From: Paralvinella palmiformis
Lineage: Eukaryota; Annelida; Polychaeta; Terebellida; Alvinellidae
Direction of reading: 5' to 3'
NCBI GenBank assembly: GCA_025642065.1
Contig: JAODUP010000056.1
Location: forward strand, 232,001-296,000
DNA length: 64,000 bases
The position numbers were made by a program, and so were the translations under genes. Shown piece by piece: positions 46,456-58,883 of this stretch. The notes below the pieces were generated by a model. The model saw only the letters and a program-made list of their open reading frames with translations, did not search any database and had not been told where the DNA came from. Numbering within the stretch: position 1 is the stretch's first letter; each line of letters starts with the position of its first letter.

Positions 46456-48303
46456 CGGTGTTATAATATTATCCCATCTACTACTACAGTCCTAAAGAGT
46501 GCGCAGCTTAAATTAAATAATTCTCTAGAATTCAGTGTCATAATATTTGTGGAGGTTAAAATATGTTTAATAACTAATTATATTAATTAACCTGAAACGT
46601 GTGGATAAGTGTCTAACGGAAACATTGAGGCTGGAATCCACACTCACACAATTAGTAGTAGTAGTAGTAAGTTATAATTATAATTTCATTTTAATAATCA
46701 TCTTATTATCAATATGCCTATTTTCGGATACCCAAAAATATGATAATATTAACTCAGTATCGACATATTTTATTTTACAACAAACACTAGTTTCCTTTTT
46801 ACTACCGTTGAGCAAAAATTTGAGGCTCACTCGTTCAAATCTGATCTGAACTTGATTCCCTGATTGCCTAAAGGCATCCTGTCTCTTTTTTGCGGTTTTA
46901 TAAACAATTCGCCATTATCGCTCATTATACGCCCTAAATGTGACCTATGCGGTTACTTTTCTTTGTCCTTATTCATCGAGTGTAGCCTCTTTCTCGCGAA
47001 ATCGTGTTCACCTTCCACGGCAATGACTCCGGTTTGTTGTTCGTAAGACACCGATTCATAAGATGTCTGCAGAATTGGCGCTCTACCGCTTCCTGCTCAT
47101 CTTATTTATCTCCGTGCTTCACCGTATGACGTCACTTAAGTGTGTTTGGAGCGAGGTTAGGGGTCATTTGGAACACTTCTGTCACCCTACAGAACTGCAC
47201 CTTAGCAATATGATTAACGTAATAGATCAAGTTTACATCTGAAGTGGCGAAAAAATGGAGGAACTTTAACAGATTTGAAGTTTCAGCCAATGGCGGGATT
47301 ATCACGGTATTATCGCTCCCCTGACCCCCTATAAATCCCACAATCCAAAGCGCGGCTGGTTTGTTTTGGTTTTTGACGTCATCGTGCTTCAGGCTTATTG
47401 TAGTAGTTATAAATCCTGCCGACAGTTGTCACTAGCTTAATTGGCAAGGTCTATTGGTAGCGCGTTGGATCACAAATCACTACCACCTGAGTTCGAACCT
47501 CGGGGTGGGCATATCTGAAGGGTGCTTCATATTTGATTTCGCTTCATTACCTTTGGAGGTCGCTCGGCCCATTTAGCCTACCCATTCGGCCCATTTAGTC
47601 CAACACGCTACCGCTAGACCACGGAGGCGCCCTCCAATACGGGGGAAGGATTAATCTACGAAGAGTATAATAAGTACGATATTTAATAAAACGACCTAAT
47701 ATAATTAGTTATAATAATAATAATAATAATAATACTTATGTTAAAATACATATCATTTAATTATCAACAGGCCACGATGATTATAGAAGCTGTATGTTTG
47801 GTGTTCTTCGCCCTCAGACTGGCACATGGATGTCACTTCCAAGAATCGAGCTACTTTTGGAGAGACAGAAAGAATATCACGATTCTAGTGACAATTATTG
47901 TAAGAGGATTACCTGTATGTTAATAACTTAAAGTCAGCACATCCTTTGTTGTTTCGAGCAATACCTTTACACGAAGACTGTATCTATTCCTGTAAATCTG
48001 TTAACAGTTTAACCATAACGGGTTGGATGAATTTCAAATAGAAACACTATGATCATTTCGCATGTCGACAGTCTTTTTTATTATAAAAAACATCAATTAT
48101 TGTTTCGTTCGGTGTACATTGTTTTATTTCACAGGTTATAATATATTTTGTAAAATAATTCCATGTATTTCCTATTTTTATTATTTACCGTGTGTGGCTG
48201 GGGGCGTGGGGGTGTTTGAATCGTACTAGGTGCGCGCGCCATATATTTATATATATATATATAAATTTATATGATATAAATTATATATATATATATATAT
48301 ATA

Positions 48304-48334
<31 letters not shown>

Positions 48335-49873
48335 GATCATTTAAGTAGCTCAATATTTGACCAAATAAATCCCAGTATTATATCAGTATCATTACTACTG
48401 ATATATTTCAGCTAACTGTGGCTGATATGATATGTTACTACATCTGGCTTAATGTCGGCAGTTCTCTGACCGGACATGAACCCATCAGATGGTCTCGTCC
48501 TTTACGACCTTTCTTTATAATGAATGTTCCAGAAGGAAGACAGGTTGGTGACGTATACGGTGGGAGTACGTATGTGGGTGTGTGTGTGTGTGCGGGGGGG
48601 GGGGTACTGTGAAAGGAAGGCTCAAATATCGTTGTTAAATAATATACACTATTCATCAGAGTACGATATCTAATTAGCCGCCTTTTGTAGTAAGAAGTGT
48701 AATATATTTCAGTCCATATCCAAAACTAATCGCTTCCATGTCTTGAAGTTTGAAGATATATTTAAACGAATACCACGTGTTACACGTTTATAACGTTGTT
48801 ATGGTTGGTGTTAAAGTCGCTAAACGTTATCACATTTCTTTGTCGTCACGAAGCTAAGGAAGGCTATACGTAACATACGGCGGACGTTGCCAGACATTCT
48901 CCACATCTTAATCCTTTTCCTGGCAAACGTAGCTTTGTTTTCCCTTCTCTGTCTGAAATTGTTTGAAGAAAGGTAAGCTTTGCCAGAGCCGTACGTATAA
49001 CTAGTTGCGATTAAGCATCATCGGTGTGCCATTATAAAGTATACATCGCCAACTGCCTGACTGATTCATTAATTCGAAATTGATTTCCGAATTTGTCAGG
49101 GGACTCTCGTATCCAGATGGAAAGCCATATTTCCAGGATTACTGGGATAGCTACTGGGATCTCTACGTCTTGGTCACCACAGCCAATAATCCTGACGTCA
49201 AGTAAGTGAAAGACAACGACTGTAAGATGTACTAAACTGGATGATAGTTGACTGAAAATCTATTGGCTAGAAAATAATTACGTCATAAAATAGACGATTT
49301 GTATTATCTAATATAGTTCAGGTTTTATCTTCTTTTATTAGAGCCATAAATATGTATAAATATTAGATAAGACAGATACATAGATGGATAGGTGATTGGA
49401 TAGATAGAAAGATGGATCATAGATATATAGATAGATAGATGGATGGATGGGTGGATGGATGGATAAATAATTAGTTTGATTGTTTCCTATCTCAATATTT
49501 ACAAATACATACAAATACATGATATTGTATTATATATGTGCTATTAAAACAAAGGAGAAATTGGAGGATCCCCATGACCTAGAAAACATGATCTTGTGTT
49601 ACCCGCCTTTCAATGTAAACATTTGAATGTTTGTGGTTTCAGGATGCCAGCTTACGATGCCAGTAGGTGGTATGTGACAGTGTTCATAATCTATATGCTC
49701 ATCAACCTCTATGTGATCATGAATATTGTCTTAGCTGTCATATACAACAGCTACAAGAGACACCTTAAGGTAACAGCACAAGCCTAAATACAGGTGTTGA
49801 ACACAGAAAGTCCTTAAGGGAATTATGTTAAAATAGTTATTTACAGTGTAATTTATCAAATGGAACTATTCTA

Positions 49874-49908
<35 letters not shown>

Positions 49909-51155
49909 AAAGACTGCATCTTTTCAATATTTACTTCTTAAGGCAAACTGTCAATGTTTGGGATTTTACTGTACAGTAAGTACCTGTAGACATTATTTAG
50001 CAGTCGGAATATTCTCTGATTTATAAACGATACCTGCCTAATACCTCCCAGTTCGAGGGATGTTGCTGTTTCACAGCCACTATTCGGGCTAAATGGCCCA
50101 AGAAATATCTGTAGGTAATGATCTATGGTGAAATGAAAGATGAAACACCCATCAGACATAAGCTGGGTTCTACTTAAACCCGAGTATAAGATAATTGTGA
50201 CTTACCGTGGTACCAGTTCTGTACTCGGTATTACTGTACGAATCACGATAAATATGGATCATAATCAAGGCTCTTTTTAAGCTTACGCTTTGAGGTTCAA
50301 CTCTAATGACTTACATTTTTGGCCCATTTGAAATTGCTAGAACGAAGTTAAATCCACGATTCGGCATAAGCATCACCTTCTGGGAGACGCCTTTGACCTG
50401 CTGAAGACCACCATTCTGGATCGATACGTCATTACGAAGGAGACATTCCATGACGTCATGGCCAAGGTGGACAGTAAGAAAACTGCGTCACAAGTCGATT
50501 TGTTGTTCAAAGTTTTGAACAGAACATCAGATGATTGTATAGGTAAACACGTCTGATTATGGTTGCTTCTTTTCCCTACTTTTGCTTTCGATCTATTATA
50601 AAATGGGGGGGGGGGGGCGATATACCTTGTTTTATATTTTAAACTGAAATACACATATATGAAACTCAACATAAAATAATCTCCATGCTAATTCCACTAA
50701 CACACATTTATCGAATTTTATTGATGGGATCACTGTGTTTACGTTAAAGATCCAGATATCATTTAGTTACTTTTCGATCGACCATTTGTTGTTGACATGG
50801 TAATACTCATAATGTTGTTGACATCGTTGTTGACATTAACCATGTCCACGGTGGTATTGTTGACAGTATCGTTGGTGTTGTTTCCATTCAGAAAAAGAGG
50901 ATTTTATCAAACTGGCAGATCTACTGGCAATTAGTCTGGACGTCGTGAAAGAAGATAGTACCTTCTGTGTGAGAAGATGTCCCAGCTGCTATCAATCAAA
51001 GACTAATCAAATTATCATAATGGCTATCAGTACTAGGTATATTTATCTCTTAATCCTATATTAGTGGCGGTTCTCCATCTTTTAAACAAACACAGGAGAA
51101 ATAAGCTCGCCCACACACAGAAAGGTACTCACTTTTAATATTAATAATAATAATA

Positions 51156-51190
<35 letters not shown>

Positions 51191-52644
51191 CTGTGCTGTT
51201 ATTTTTTACATACTTTGCTCTATGATAGGTATTTCCGGTGGTTCTTCGACTTCCTCATATTTGTTAATGCTGTCTGTATTGGCTTGAAGATAGACTCAGC
51301 CGAGTGGTACTTCCTGCCAGCCTTCACCTTTGAGATCGTAGTACAGCTGTACGCACAGGGCCCCGTTAAATATTTCAAGGTTCTCTGGAACAGGTACGCA
51401 ATAATAACTGTTGCTGATCATTAATGGGAATTATATCGACATCAGTGTACAGTACAGTGACAAATAGTGAGAAAGTTCCCGCAATGTTACATCTGAGCAT
51501 CCCTTTGTTAATCGGTTTGTATCTGCAGACACTCTCGGCATGGATCACATGTTTGATATGCCTTTTTCCCGATACGGAATCAGAGTATATTTTTAATATG
51601 TGTAGACTGTGGAGCAAAAACAGAAGAAAAAACACAATCTTTAGTTATTCCTGTTTGTGAAAATGAAACGATGGGTATTTTAATACAGGTACTCAATAGA
51701 AACGTACGATCACTATTTTATCAACCCAAATTTAATACAAGATAGATACGCCACCTAGAGAGGCATATGATAAAAATGTATGGGACTCGGTATATATATA
51801 TTTTATAAAGCAGTTATCAGCTTTAATTGTACCCAATTCTTCACGAATAGTAATTGGGTCCAAGCCTATCATGTACACAAAATGGCCAAACAACAACAAC
51901 AACTATACACAGGCTCTTCTGGCCCAATTAAGTGTTGGCTGTTTGTTCGGTTTACGTTCCACCTTTATCCATCTGGGAACAAAAGTCCACACGATGACAA
52001 TATTAAACATTGAATATTAAATGATTGTTTTGTTTGTTTCAGTAGAACAAAAGGAAAGACATCTTATTTTGACTCAAATCACAAATGATTATTTCATTCT
52101 CTTAACGTATTGTTATATTATGTTGTGATTGCGAGTCTGTACTTGGTTGGTGATATATTTAAAAAGTTCTTCTATAAACGGATCACTCTCTGTGTCATAT
52201 TTCCATTTTGTCATATTACAGTTTCGATTTTTTGGTTATTTCGGCTGCTTTGATTGCTACTTTGGTGAACAGTGTCATCAATAAAGGTATGTTAATTAAC
52301 TATCTTGTATGATAACAAAGATGACCTTCTGGTGAAGGATGTTGGCTTCAAATCATTTCGAATCAATGTTTAATATTTCATAAAGCTACGCTGAGAGTGC
52401 CTCCCACATCTAAATATAATCCGTATTTGTTATGATTATTTCTTAATGATGTGTGTTTTATTATTATTATTATTATTTACAGTAATAACACAATATTGAT
52501 TTGTCTTCAGATACTAGCAACCTTGATATTCTGGATCTAATCATGATTCTACGTATCTTGCGACTTGTCCGGATTGCTACCATCAATCACAGGTGACTGC
52601 ATACCCCCCCTCTCTCTCTCTATGTGTGTGTGTGTGTGTGTGTG

Positions 52645-52691
<47 letters not shown>

Positions 52692-54343
52692 CGTGCGTGT
52701 GTGTGTATTTTTGTGTATGTGGGGGACGGTGCATGCATGTTTCAAATATTAATTCTTTAACTTCACTAAATCTATTCCAGGTTTAGAATTGTGCTAACCA
52801 CCATCATCAACATAGGGCCGTCCATTGTTACTTACGGATGTATTATTCTGGTGAGTAAAAATCCTCCTCAATCAATCAATGATCAATCAATCAATCTCAT
52901 CCGTCACTCATCAATGAATCCTCAAAAATATTATTTCCTGGTATCTCCTCCCTCACTCATCAATGAATCCTAAAAAAAAACATTATTTCCTCGTATCTCA
53001 TCCGTCACTCATCAATAATCAACTTGATTTCTTCAGATGGTATTCTACGTCTACGCCATTATCGGCATGGAGCTGTTCCATTCCAGAATCAGTTACTACG
53101 GATATGACAACGAGACGGATCCAAGACAGAAGTGCTGCGGCAATCCGGCGCTGAATGGCTCCAGATTTGCCGAGAACAGATACTGTAGCAACAACTTTAA
53201 TAATCTCCCACACAGCTTCGCCTTTCTCTTTGACCTTCTCATCGTCAACCAATGGCATGGTATCCTTTTTAACCGTTGTCAGCCAAAGACGACGTGTACG
53301 AATGTTCTTAAAACATATCCAGGAGAGGCTAAACCTCCAGAGGTCGTGGACTGATTGCGCATGATCCTGTTGTGGCGTTAATTTTAAAAAGAGCGCATTC
53401 GTTATATTTTAATTGTGTACGTCTAGATAATATTAGGTTTTCGATTTTTCTAAAACTAGTCCGTCATTTTATCATATAATAGAAACATTTATTAGATTGT
53501 GTTCCCTTTAACTAGGGTCAGTACTAGCTGAGGGATACGTCCTTGTTACACATAAAGCTGCCAGACTTTACTTTATCAGCTTTCATATCACAAACGTCGT
53601 TATCTTATTAAAGTAAGTTCTACCACTCAGTGGTATTATACTTTATACTACCTTCTTTTCCGTTATTTTACTGAGTAATGAGGTCGGATATTTACGAATA
53701 TTTACTGAAACAATTCGACGGGATGATGAACACGATGAGTTATCTATTTGATATATTTCCATCGTGTGTTTTATCTCCTAACAGCATCTTCACGGCATTC
53801 GTTATAGAGGCTTTCCTTCTACAATATACGTCATCGAAAGGTCAACTAGAGAGTGTTGTGGAGAGAAGGATCAAAGATTTAGGACTCGATGTTGGCCAGT
53901 AAGTTATGGTTATGATTACAAAGTATAACCTACGACTTGCTAGGTGTCATTGTGTAACCTCTAGACATGGGGTCAATTTCAATTCCGGAATTGGAATTGT
54001 TTATTTAAAAAAATTGAATTGGAAATGAAATGGAATTGAGAAATTTTGAATTGGAATTGAGAATATTTTTTATTGGAATTGGAAACGAAGTTTCCTATAA
54101 AAAAATTAAATCCACAAATTAATTTACCATTTTTACAACGTTAACACTTACCTGTTATATTACTAATATACTGGAACCAAAATGATTCAGATTGATTTGG
54201 TTTTCGGGGAGCACTCACAGGGGAGTAGTACGGAAAGATGGAGCTGAAATACCCTGAAGGTGGTCACTGCCAGAGTGTTTTACGTCCTCAGGGGGTCTTT
54301 AACGTCCCCCTTTATTTTTAATAATTCAGTGGAGACGGCAGCG

Positions 54344-54384
<41 letters not shown>

Positions 54385-55730
54385 TATGCACACTGACTGT
54401 GGCATCCCACGTAAGCATTTAACCAATTATAATGGTCTGAATATAGTGGGCTCCGCCCACAACGCTGTGACACCACCACATAGCATATCTCTAATCTATA
54501 TAGAGATATTGTTATTTAGGAATTTAACCCGTTCAATGTTTAAAACGGGCAAAAAAATTAATCCACAAATTAATTTACCATTTAATTTTTTAATTCAGAA
54601 ATATTTATTTCATGACAATATAGACAAAGTAGATCAGTTACTCGGAGTACCTACTCATGGTAAAAAGTATTAGGCAAAAAAATAATTGGAATTGGTCAAT
54701 TTAGAATTGGAATTGATAAATTTGATGTGGAATTGGAATTGACCAAATGGAATTGAGTGGAATTGGAATTGACAAAATGGAATTGACCCCATGCCTGGTA
54801 ACCTCCCAAGATGCTTCACGTCAAAATCATTACCAAGTACACACCGTACACTTGTCCGTAGCACAACACAGTATCAGTAAGTGTACAGAGAAGTCTAACC
54901 ATAATATAAATAAAAGTCGCTAATTCGATCTTTGTCAAATACCTTCTGACTTCAGTGTAAGGTCAATTAGCTTGGTCAGGTAACATATTTCGTATATTAG
55001 GAGCCGACGCATGCGAAATGTCCTTTTTCTTGGTCCTTGTAGATGGTGTTATTTTTTGTTTAAATGAAATCATTTAACGACGATGGGAGCGAAGTTAATA
55101 AGCGAAAATCGGTTTTATTCCTGATACAGTCTTCAGGATTTACCTGACCGTACGACATGAAAAATGAATAACGATTTAAGATAAACTCTTAGAAATGTCT
55201 TGGCCCGGGATTTCTTCTATATTATCGAAGAGAACTGATGAACAACGGCAAGGACCAGTTTAGTAGTCCATTAAGACAGGTGATCCCCGAAGGTTGTCGA
55301 TCATGGAATGAAACTTTACCATAATCTGTTTGATTTTGATTTCAGATCAAAACTCGGACAGGTTTACCAAAAACAGGACAAACAAGAATTGGTGGAAAAC
55401 ATCGAGATTCAGGATATATCTGTCGGTGATGATGTCAACGAGTCTCCGGATAGGGTGACGACACCAGGATGTGCGAAAAACTCTGATGACGCTACAGGAA
55501 CAGGATTAAGATTCAGTGTGAAGACGGATGGTAAATATACAATGGGAGGGGGGAGGCGTTTTTAATGTTGGTCAAGTGACCTACTGTCCTCGTATTTCGT
55601 ATCTATATTTGGAGTTGGAGTTTAAAACATTCAAGTAAACAATATTTCTAAAATACTCTGCAATATTTCTGAAATATTCCAGTTAGAATCCAAGAAGTAG
55701 TTTATTTAATTTATTTTCCTTCAAAAGAAT

Positions 55731-55765
<35 letters not shown>

Positions 55766-56259
55766 TCATATACATACAGTGAAAATCCGTTAATACGGAC
55801 ATCGTTTAACCAGCAAATGCACCTTTCGACACACTATTGTCTGTACCGGATTTAGTTCCATTATAAATGACTCCTTAATCTAGCAAACTTGCGTTCCGAC
55901 TCCGACACTTCAATTCGCCAACAGAATGCGTCATTTCAATGTAAAATTACCTCAATAAGCCGACAACACGAACGTGTTGCCAAATGTTATGACTGGTTCA
56001 ATCATGCAAGACACACCGTGATGTTGTCAGTAATGGTTAACTAACCCGCCCACACGCGATAATTGCTATATCGTCCTTGACCATACACACCTGTTGCTAT
56101 CTCATAGCCAATGATAATCATTCATGGCTAATTACAAACATAAATGTATGATCTTTCCAATGAGCAGATCATGCATGACTCGACATACCGACATTCATTT
56201 TTATCCAACATATTATCATGTGAATAATGTGATAGGTTTATTGTATGTATGTATATTAT

Positions 56260-56325
<66 letters not shown>

Positions 56326-57640
56326 ATCCAACCATCACAGTTTAAACAGTCATACAACATAGTAAGTAATAAGTTAATCAACACATAGCAGTAATTAAAT
56401 ACTAATTGTTGGCCGAAGAAATAATGTTGTTCTACGTTAATGATGATGATGATTGATGTTTTATCGCCACTTTGGTGCACGTGGCAGGTTAAATGGGCCG
56501 AGCGACCTTCAACGGTAATGAAGCGAAGTCAAAGATGAAACACCCTTCAGAGATGCCCACGGTGAGATTCGAACTCAGGTAGTAGTGATTTGTGATCCAA
56601 CACGCTGCCAGATCGGTCTACAATACTTCATTACAGATCATTAACTAATGATTACCCATTAGAAGTATATCTCAGTTTATCATCCAGTGATCTCCCGTGT
56701 GCCACGTGTCACTTCTCCTACTCTGCTGTGGCATTATATCGTGCATTAAGTGGTATTAATTGTATGTTCCATAATCACCCACTTCAGTTTTAATTCAAGT
56801 TTAATTTTACGTGGAAACATACAAATAAGACGCCTGAATACGGACTGCGTTACGATGTCTAATGTATCACTGATGACAAACACGTAGCTTATGTTTGAAT
56901 CACCAACGTAGGAAGAGTTCGAATCTTGGCATGGGCATATCTGAAGGGTGTTTCATCTTCGATTTCGCTTCATTACATTGGGAGGTCACTCGGCCCATTT
57001 AGCCTAACATATGCACAAAAGCGGCCATAAAATATCAATCATCATCGTACATCGATCCTGATTTTGTTCGTGAAGGATGTGGAGAAAAAATATTAGAACA
57101 AATGAAATTCCAGTCTCATTGACAACAGGAATTTTACCCCCAAAATGTTTTTATCTGTCGTTATATTTCATTTCTCATTACAAATAGACTGAACGGCCGT
57201 ACAACCATGATGGCAGAGTAATTAATTCAGAACTGATTCCTCTGCATATCAACTAAATATAGTTCTACTTTTAAATTATTTACTCTTGAGTAATCATTTG
57301 AATTATTTTCAAAAGTAAAAATCCAGTTTAATGTCCTCGGATATAGTCACACCGTTCTGAACATCATAGAATTATTATATTTCGTAAAATTAACTAATTC
57401 TAATTAAACTAGCACGATGTTGAAAAGGAATAATTCAAAAGTGTATACAATTATACTTAAAACATCATTTCGACTTAGATATCTCTGTTTATTATCTAAA
57501 AACCGATGTGTTTAATGTGAATCATGACATCGTCGAATTCTGATTTGTGAATATACGGGACATTGATATATAAAGTTAATAGTGCTTATTATCTTTAGAC
57601 TTTATATGTCATTTTAGATCATAACAGATAAAGGATGGAT

Positions 57641-57685
<45 letters not shown>

Positions 57686-58345
57686 AACGATAGATAGATA
57701 GATAAATAGATATAGATAGATAAATAGATAGATAGACAAATAGATAGATAGATAGATAGATAGAACGATAGATAGGCAGATAAATAAAGGAGTAAGCAAG
57801 TAGACAAATTGAGAACTGGTAGCCGAAGTCGAACGTGAGGGTAGACATGTGTTAAAGATTGTACATAATTTAGGATGAAAAGACGTCTAGAAGCACGTTA
57901 CAGTGATTGTTTGGCAGACGAATGGAATGATGAACGATAGATAGACAGATAGATAGAACGATAGATAGGCAGATAGATAGAACGATAGATAGGCAGATAG
58001 ATAGAACGATAGATAGGCAGATAGATAGAACGATAGATAGGCAGATAGATAGAACGATAGATAGGCAGATAGATAGAACGATAGATAGGCAGATAGATAG
58101 AACGATAGATAGGCAGATAAATAAAGGAGTAAGCAAGTAGACATATTGAGAACTGGTAGCCGAAGTCACCACGGGGGGGGGGGGTTCAGCACATGTGTTA
58201 AACACTTGTACATCTAATTTCAGGATGTAAACGTCTAGAAGCACTGTTACAACTGATGTTTGAAGACGAACTTAATGATGATGAAAAAGGAATTAAACAA
58301 CGAACTTTACACGGTCAAAACCAATTGACAAATGACAACAACTGA
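45487..58345 (+). CDS. Two-pore channel (TPC family, probably TPC3-type), N-terminus missing
   Basis: Exons: 45487-45590, 45975-46095, 47771-47899, 48412-48543, 48854-48972, 49100-49201, 49643-49769, 50341-50542, 50892-51036, 51229-51393, 52222-52286, 52511-52592, 52781-52850, 53037-53259, 53516-53612, 53785-53898, 55346-55530, 58224-58345. Every junction keeps phase, giving 767 codons to TGA. TPCs are cation channels of endolysosomes (TPC3 also of the plasma membrane) with two six-helix domains. Seen here: S1 near WIHLLLALCEQPAV, pore I filter TTANNPDV, the linker after YNSYKRHLK, domain II S4 ILRILRLVRIATINHR with regularly spaced arginines, S5, filter II LIVNQWHG, and S6 around IFTAFVIEAFLLQY. 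The first exon phase is 0 and roughly 20-50 residues are missing. VNQWHG plus THKAARLYFISFH in place of the TPC1/TPC2 VNNW region suggests TPC3; that subtype call is inference. Confidence 0.93.
46393..46456 (+). repeat. (CT)n(GT)n microsatellite
   Basis: A long CT run passes into a GT run in the second intron of the channel gene. The rest of the intron shows no exon. Confidence 0.9.
47440..47632 (+). repeat. SINE family 1 copy followed by an inverted head fragment
   Basis: A plus-orientation copy covers about 47440-47595 (B box GAGTTCGAACCTCG, body GGAGGTCGCTCGGCCCATTT). At about 47597-47632 comes the reverse complement of a SINE head (CTACCGCTAGACCACGGAGG). The pair forms a short foldback in an intron of the channel gene. 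Confidence 0.8.
48240..48335. repeat. (AT)n tract with inverted blocks
   Basis: AT-repeat blocks are interrupted by ATTTATATGATATAAATT, self-complementary at short range. It lies about 75 bp before channel exon 48412. Similar (AT)n tracts in this gene are near 45718, 49878, 51160 and 56262. Confidence 0.85.
49370..49470. repeat. GATA/GGAT tetranucleotide tract
   Basis: Imperfect AGATAGAT and GGATGGAT repeats lie in an intron of the channel gene. The minus ORF through it is a tetranucleotide artefact. Confidence 0.8.
52613..52699 (+). repeat. (CT)n(GT)n microsatellite directly after a channel exon
   Basis: A CT run then a long GT run, interrupted by GGC and GCGT, begins about 20 bp after the donor at 52593. 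The ORFs on both strands here are repeat read-through. Confidence 0.9.
53962..54797. mobile_element. hAT-type non-autonomous element with 8-bp target duplication
   Basis: The ends are TAGACATGGGGTCAATT at the left and, reading inward from the right, CAGGCATGGGGTCAATT. Both are flanked by the identical octamer GTAACCTC (53954-53961 and 54798-54805). An 8-bp duplication and a CAGG-type terminus fit the hAT superfamily. The subterminal regions are built from many GGAATTGGAATTGA-like units. The interior holds a family 3 SINE fragment (54211-54345) and an (AT)n tract. No transposase frame is present. It lies in the 53899-55345 intron of the channel gene. Confidence 0.78.
54211..54345 (-). repeat. 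SINE family 3 fragment inside the hAT-type element
   Basis: It is nearly the same as 15125-15260: GTACGGAAAGATGGAGC, then AAATACCCTGAAGGTGGTCA, then TTACGTCCTC. The head and B box are missing. It is nested, so the element was present before or was a target for this SINE. Confidence 0.75.
56262..56324. repeat. (AT)n tract
   Basis: About 60 bp of pure AT repeat in the last intron of the channel gene. Confidence 0.9.
56449..56614 (-). repeat. SINE family 1, minus orientation
   Basis: The reverse complement shows the family body (AAATGGGCCGAGCGACCT on the plus strand), the B box as GATTCGAACTC, and an ATC tail (GATGATGATTGATG). The head is truncated near 56614. Confidence 0.82.
56905..57050 (+). 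repeat. SINE family 1, 5'-truncated
   Basis: It starts within the B-box region (AGAGTTCGAATCTTGGCATG) and runs through the body to CATAAAATATCAATCATCAT. No tRNA head is present. Confidence 0.8.
57640..58128 (+). repeat. AGAC/GATA tetranucleotides and 24-bp minisatellite
   Basis: (AGAC)n covers about 57642-57683, followed by irregular (GATA)n to about 57780. A 24-bp unit AACGATAGATAGGCAGATAG plus ATAG repeats about seven times at 57955-58110. The many minus-strand ORFs rich in YLS/SIY are translation of these repeats. Confidence 0.9.
57873..57945 (+). pseudogene. Decayed duplicate of the channel's terminal exon
   Basis: GATGAAAAGACGTCTAGAAG at 57873 and the following ~50 bases match the true last exon (58224 onward) with small indels. 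The ~100 bases upstream are also duplicated (AATTGAGAACTGGTAGCCGAAG versus 58147 onward). An AG acceptor remains (TTTAG|GATG), but in the phase left by the previous exon the second codon would be TGA. It is a tandem duplication of the exon with its upstream intron. Confidence 0.75.
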
Positions 58346-58834
58346 GACAACATATAGCTAATCATTCCATGTTAATAATTTTGAATTAATATTTTCACAC
58401 ACGCGCGCGCACACACACATACACAAACAGACAGACGAACTATATCATAGAAAATATATACCTATCATAACGTAGTGATATATGTTTTGTACAAGTAGAT
58501 TAATCAACAGACAAGGCATAATACCCTGGTGGTAAACAGTAATCACTGAGCCGTAAAATCTACACAAAATTAAACTATCATACCATGTGTTGATGTTTAC
58601 ACAATTATTTAGATGGTTACAGTATGGATTGCTATAGTAGTAGATATATAGATCATTTGTAATGATGTGAACTTACTGTCATTGTACAAGTGGGTGCCTT
58701 GGCAAAACGACTGGTAAAGCGGCGCTGCTACGAAAACCGAGAAAGATTTGGATTTTCCTATACTGCAAAAACCATTGATTTCTTCTTTATTAAATACGTG
58801 ACAATCCTGAATTCGACTTTTATATATAAGCAAA

Positions 58835-58883
<49 letters not shown>

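Noticed and set aside
57609..58244. Minus-strand ORFs rich in YLSIYLS and SICLSIVL
   Set aside because: They are translations of AGAC/GATA tetranucleotides and a 24-bp minisatellite in the last intron of the channel gene.
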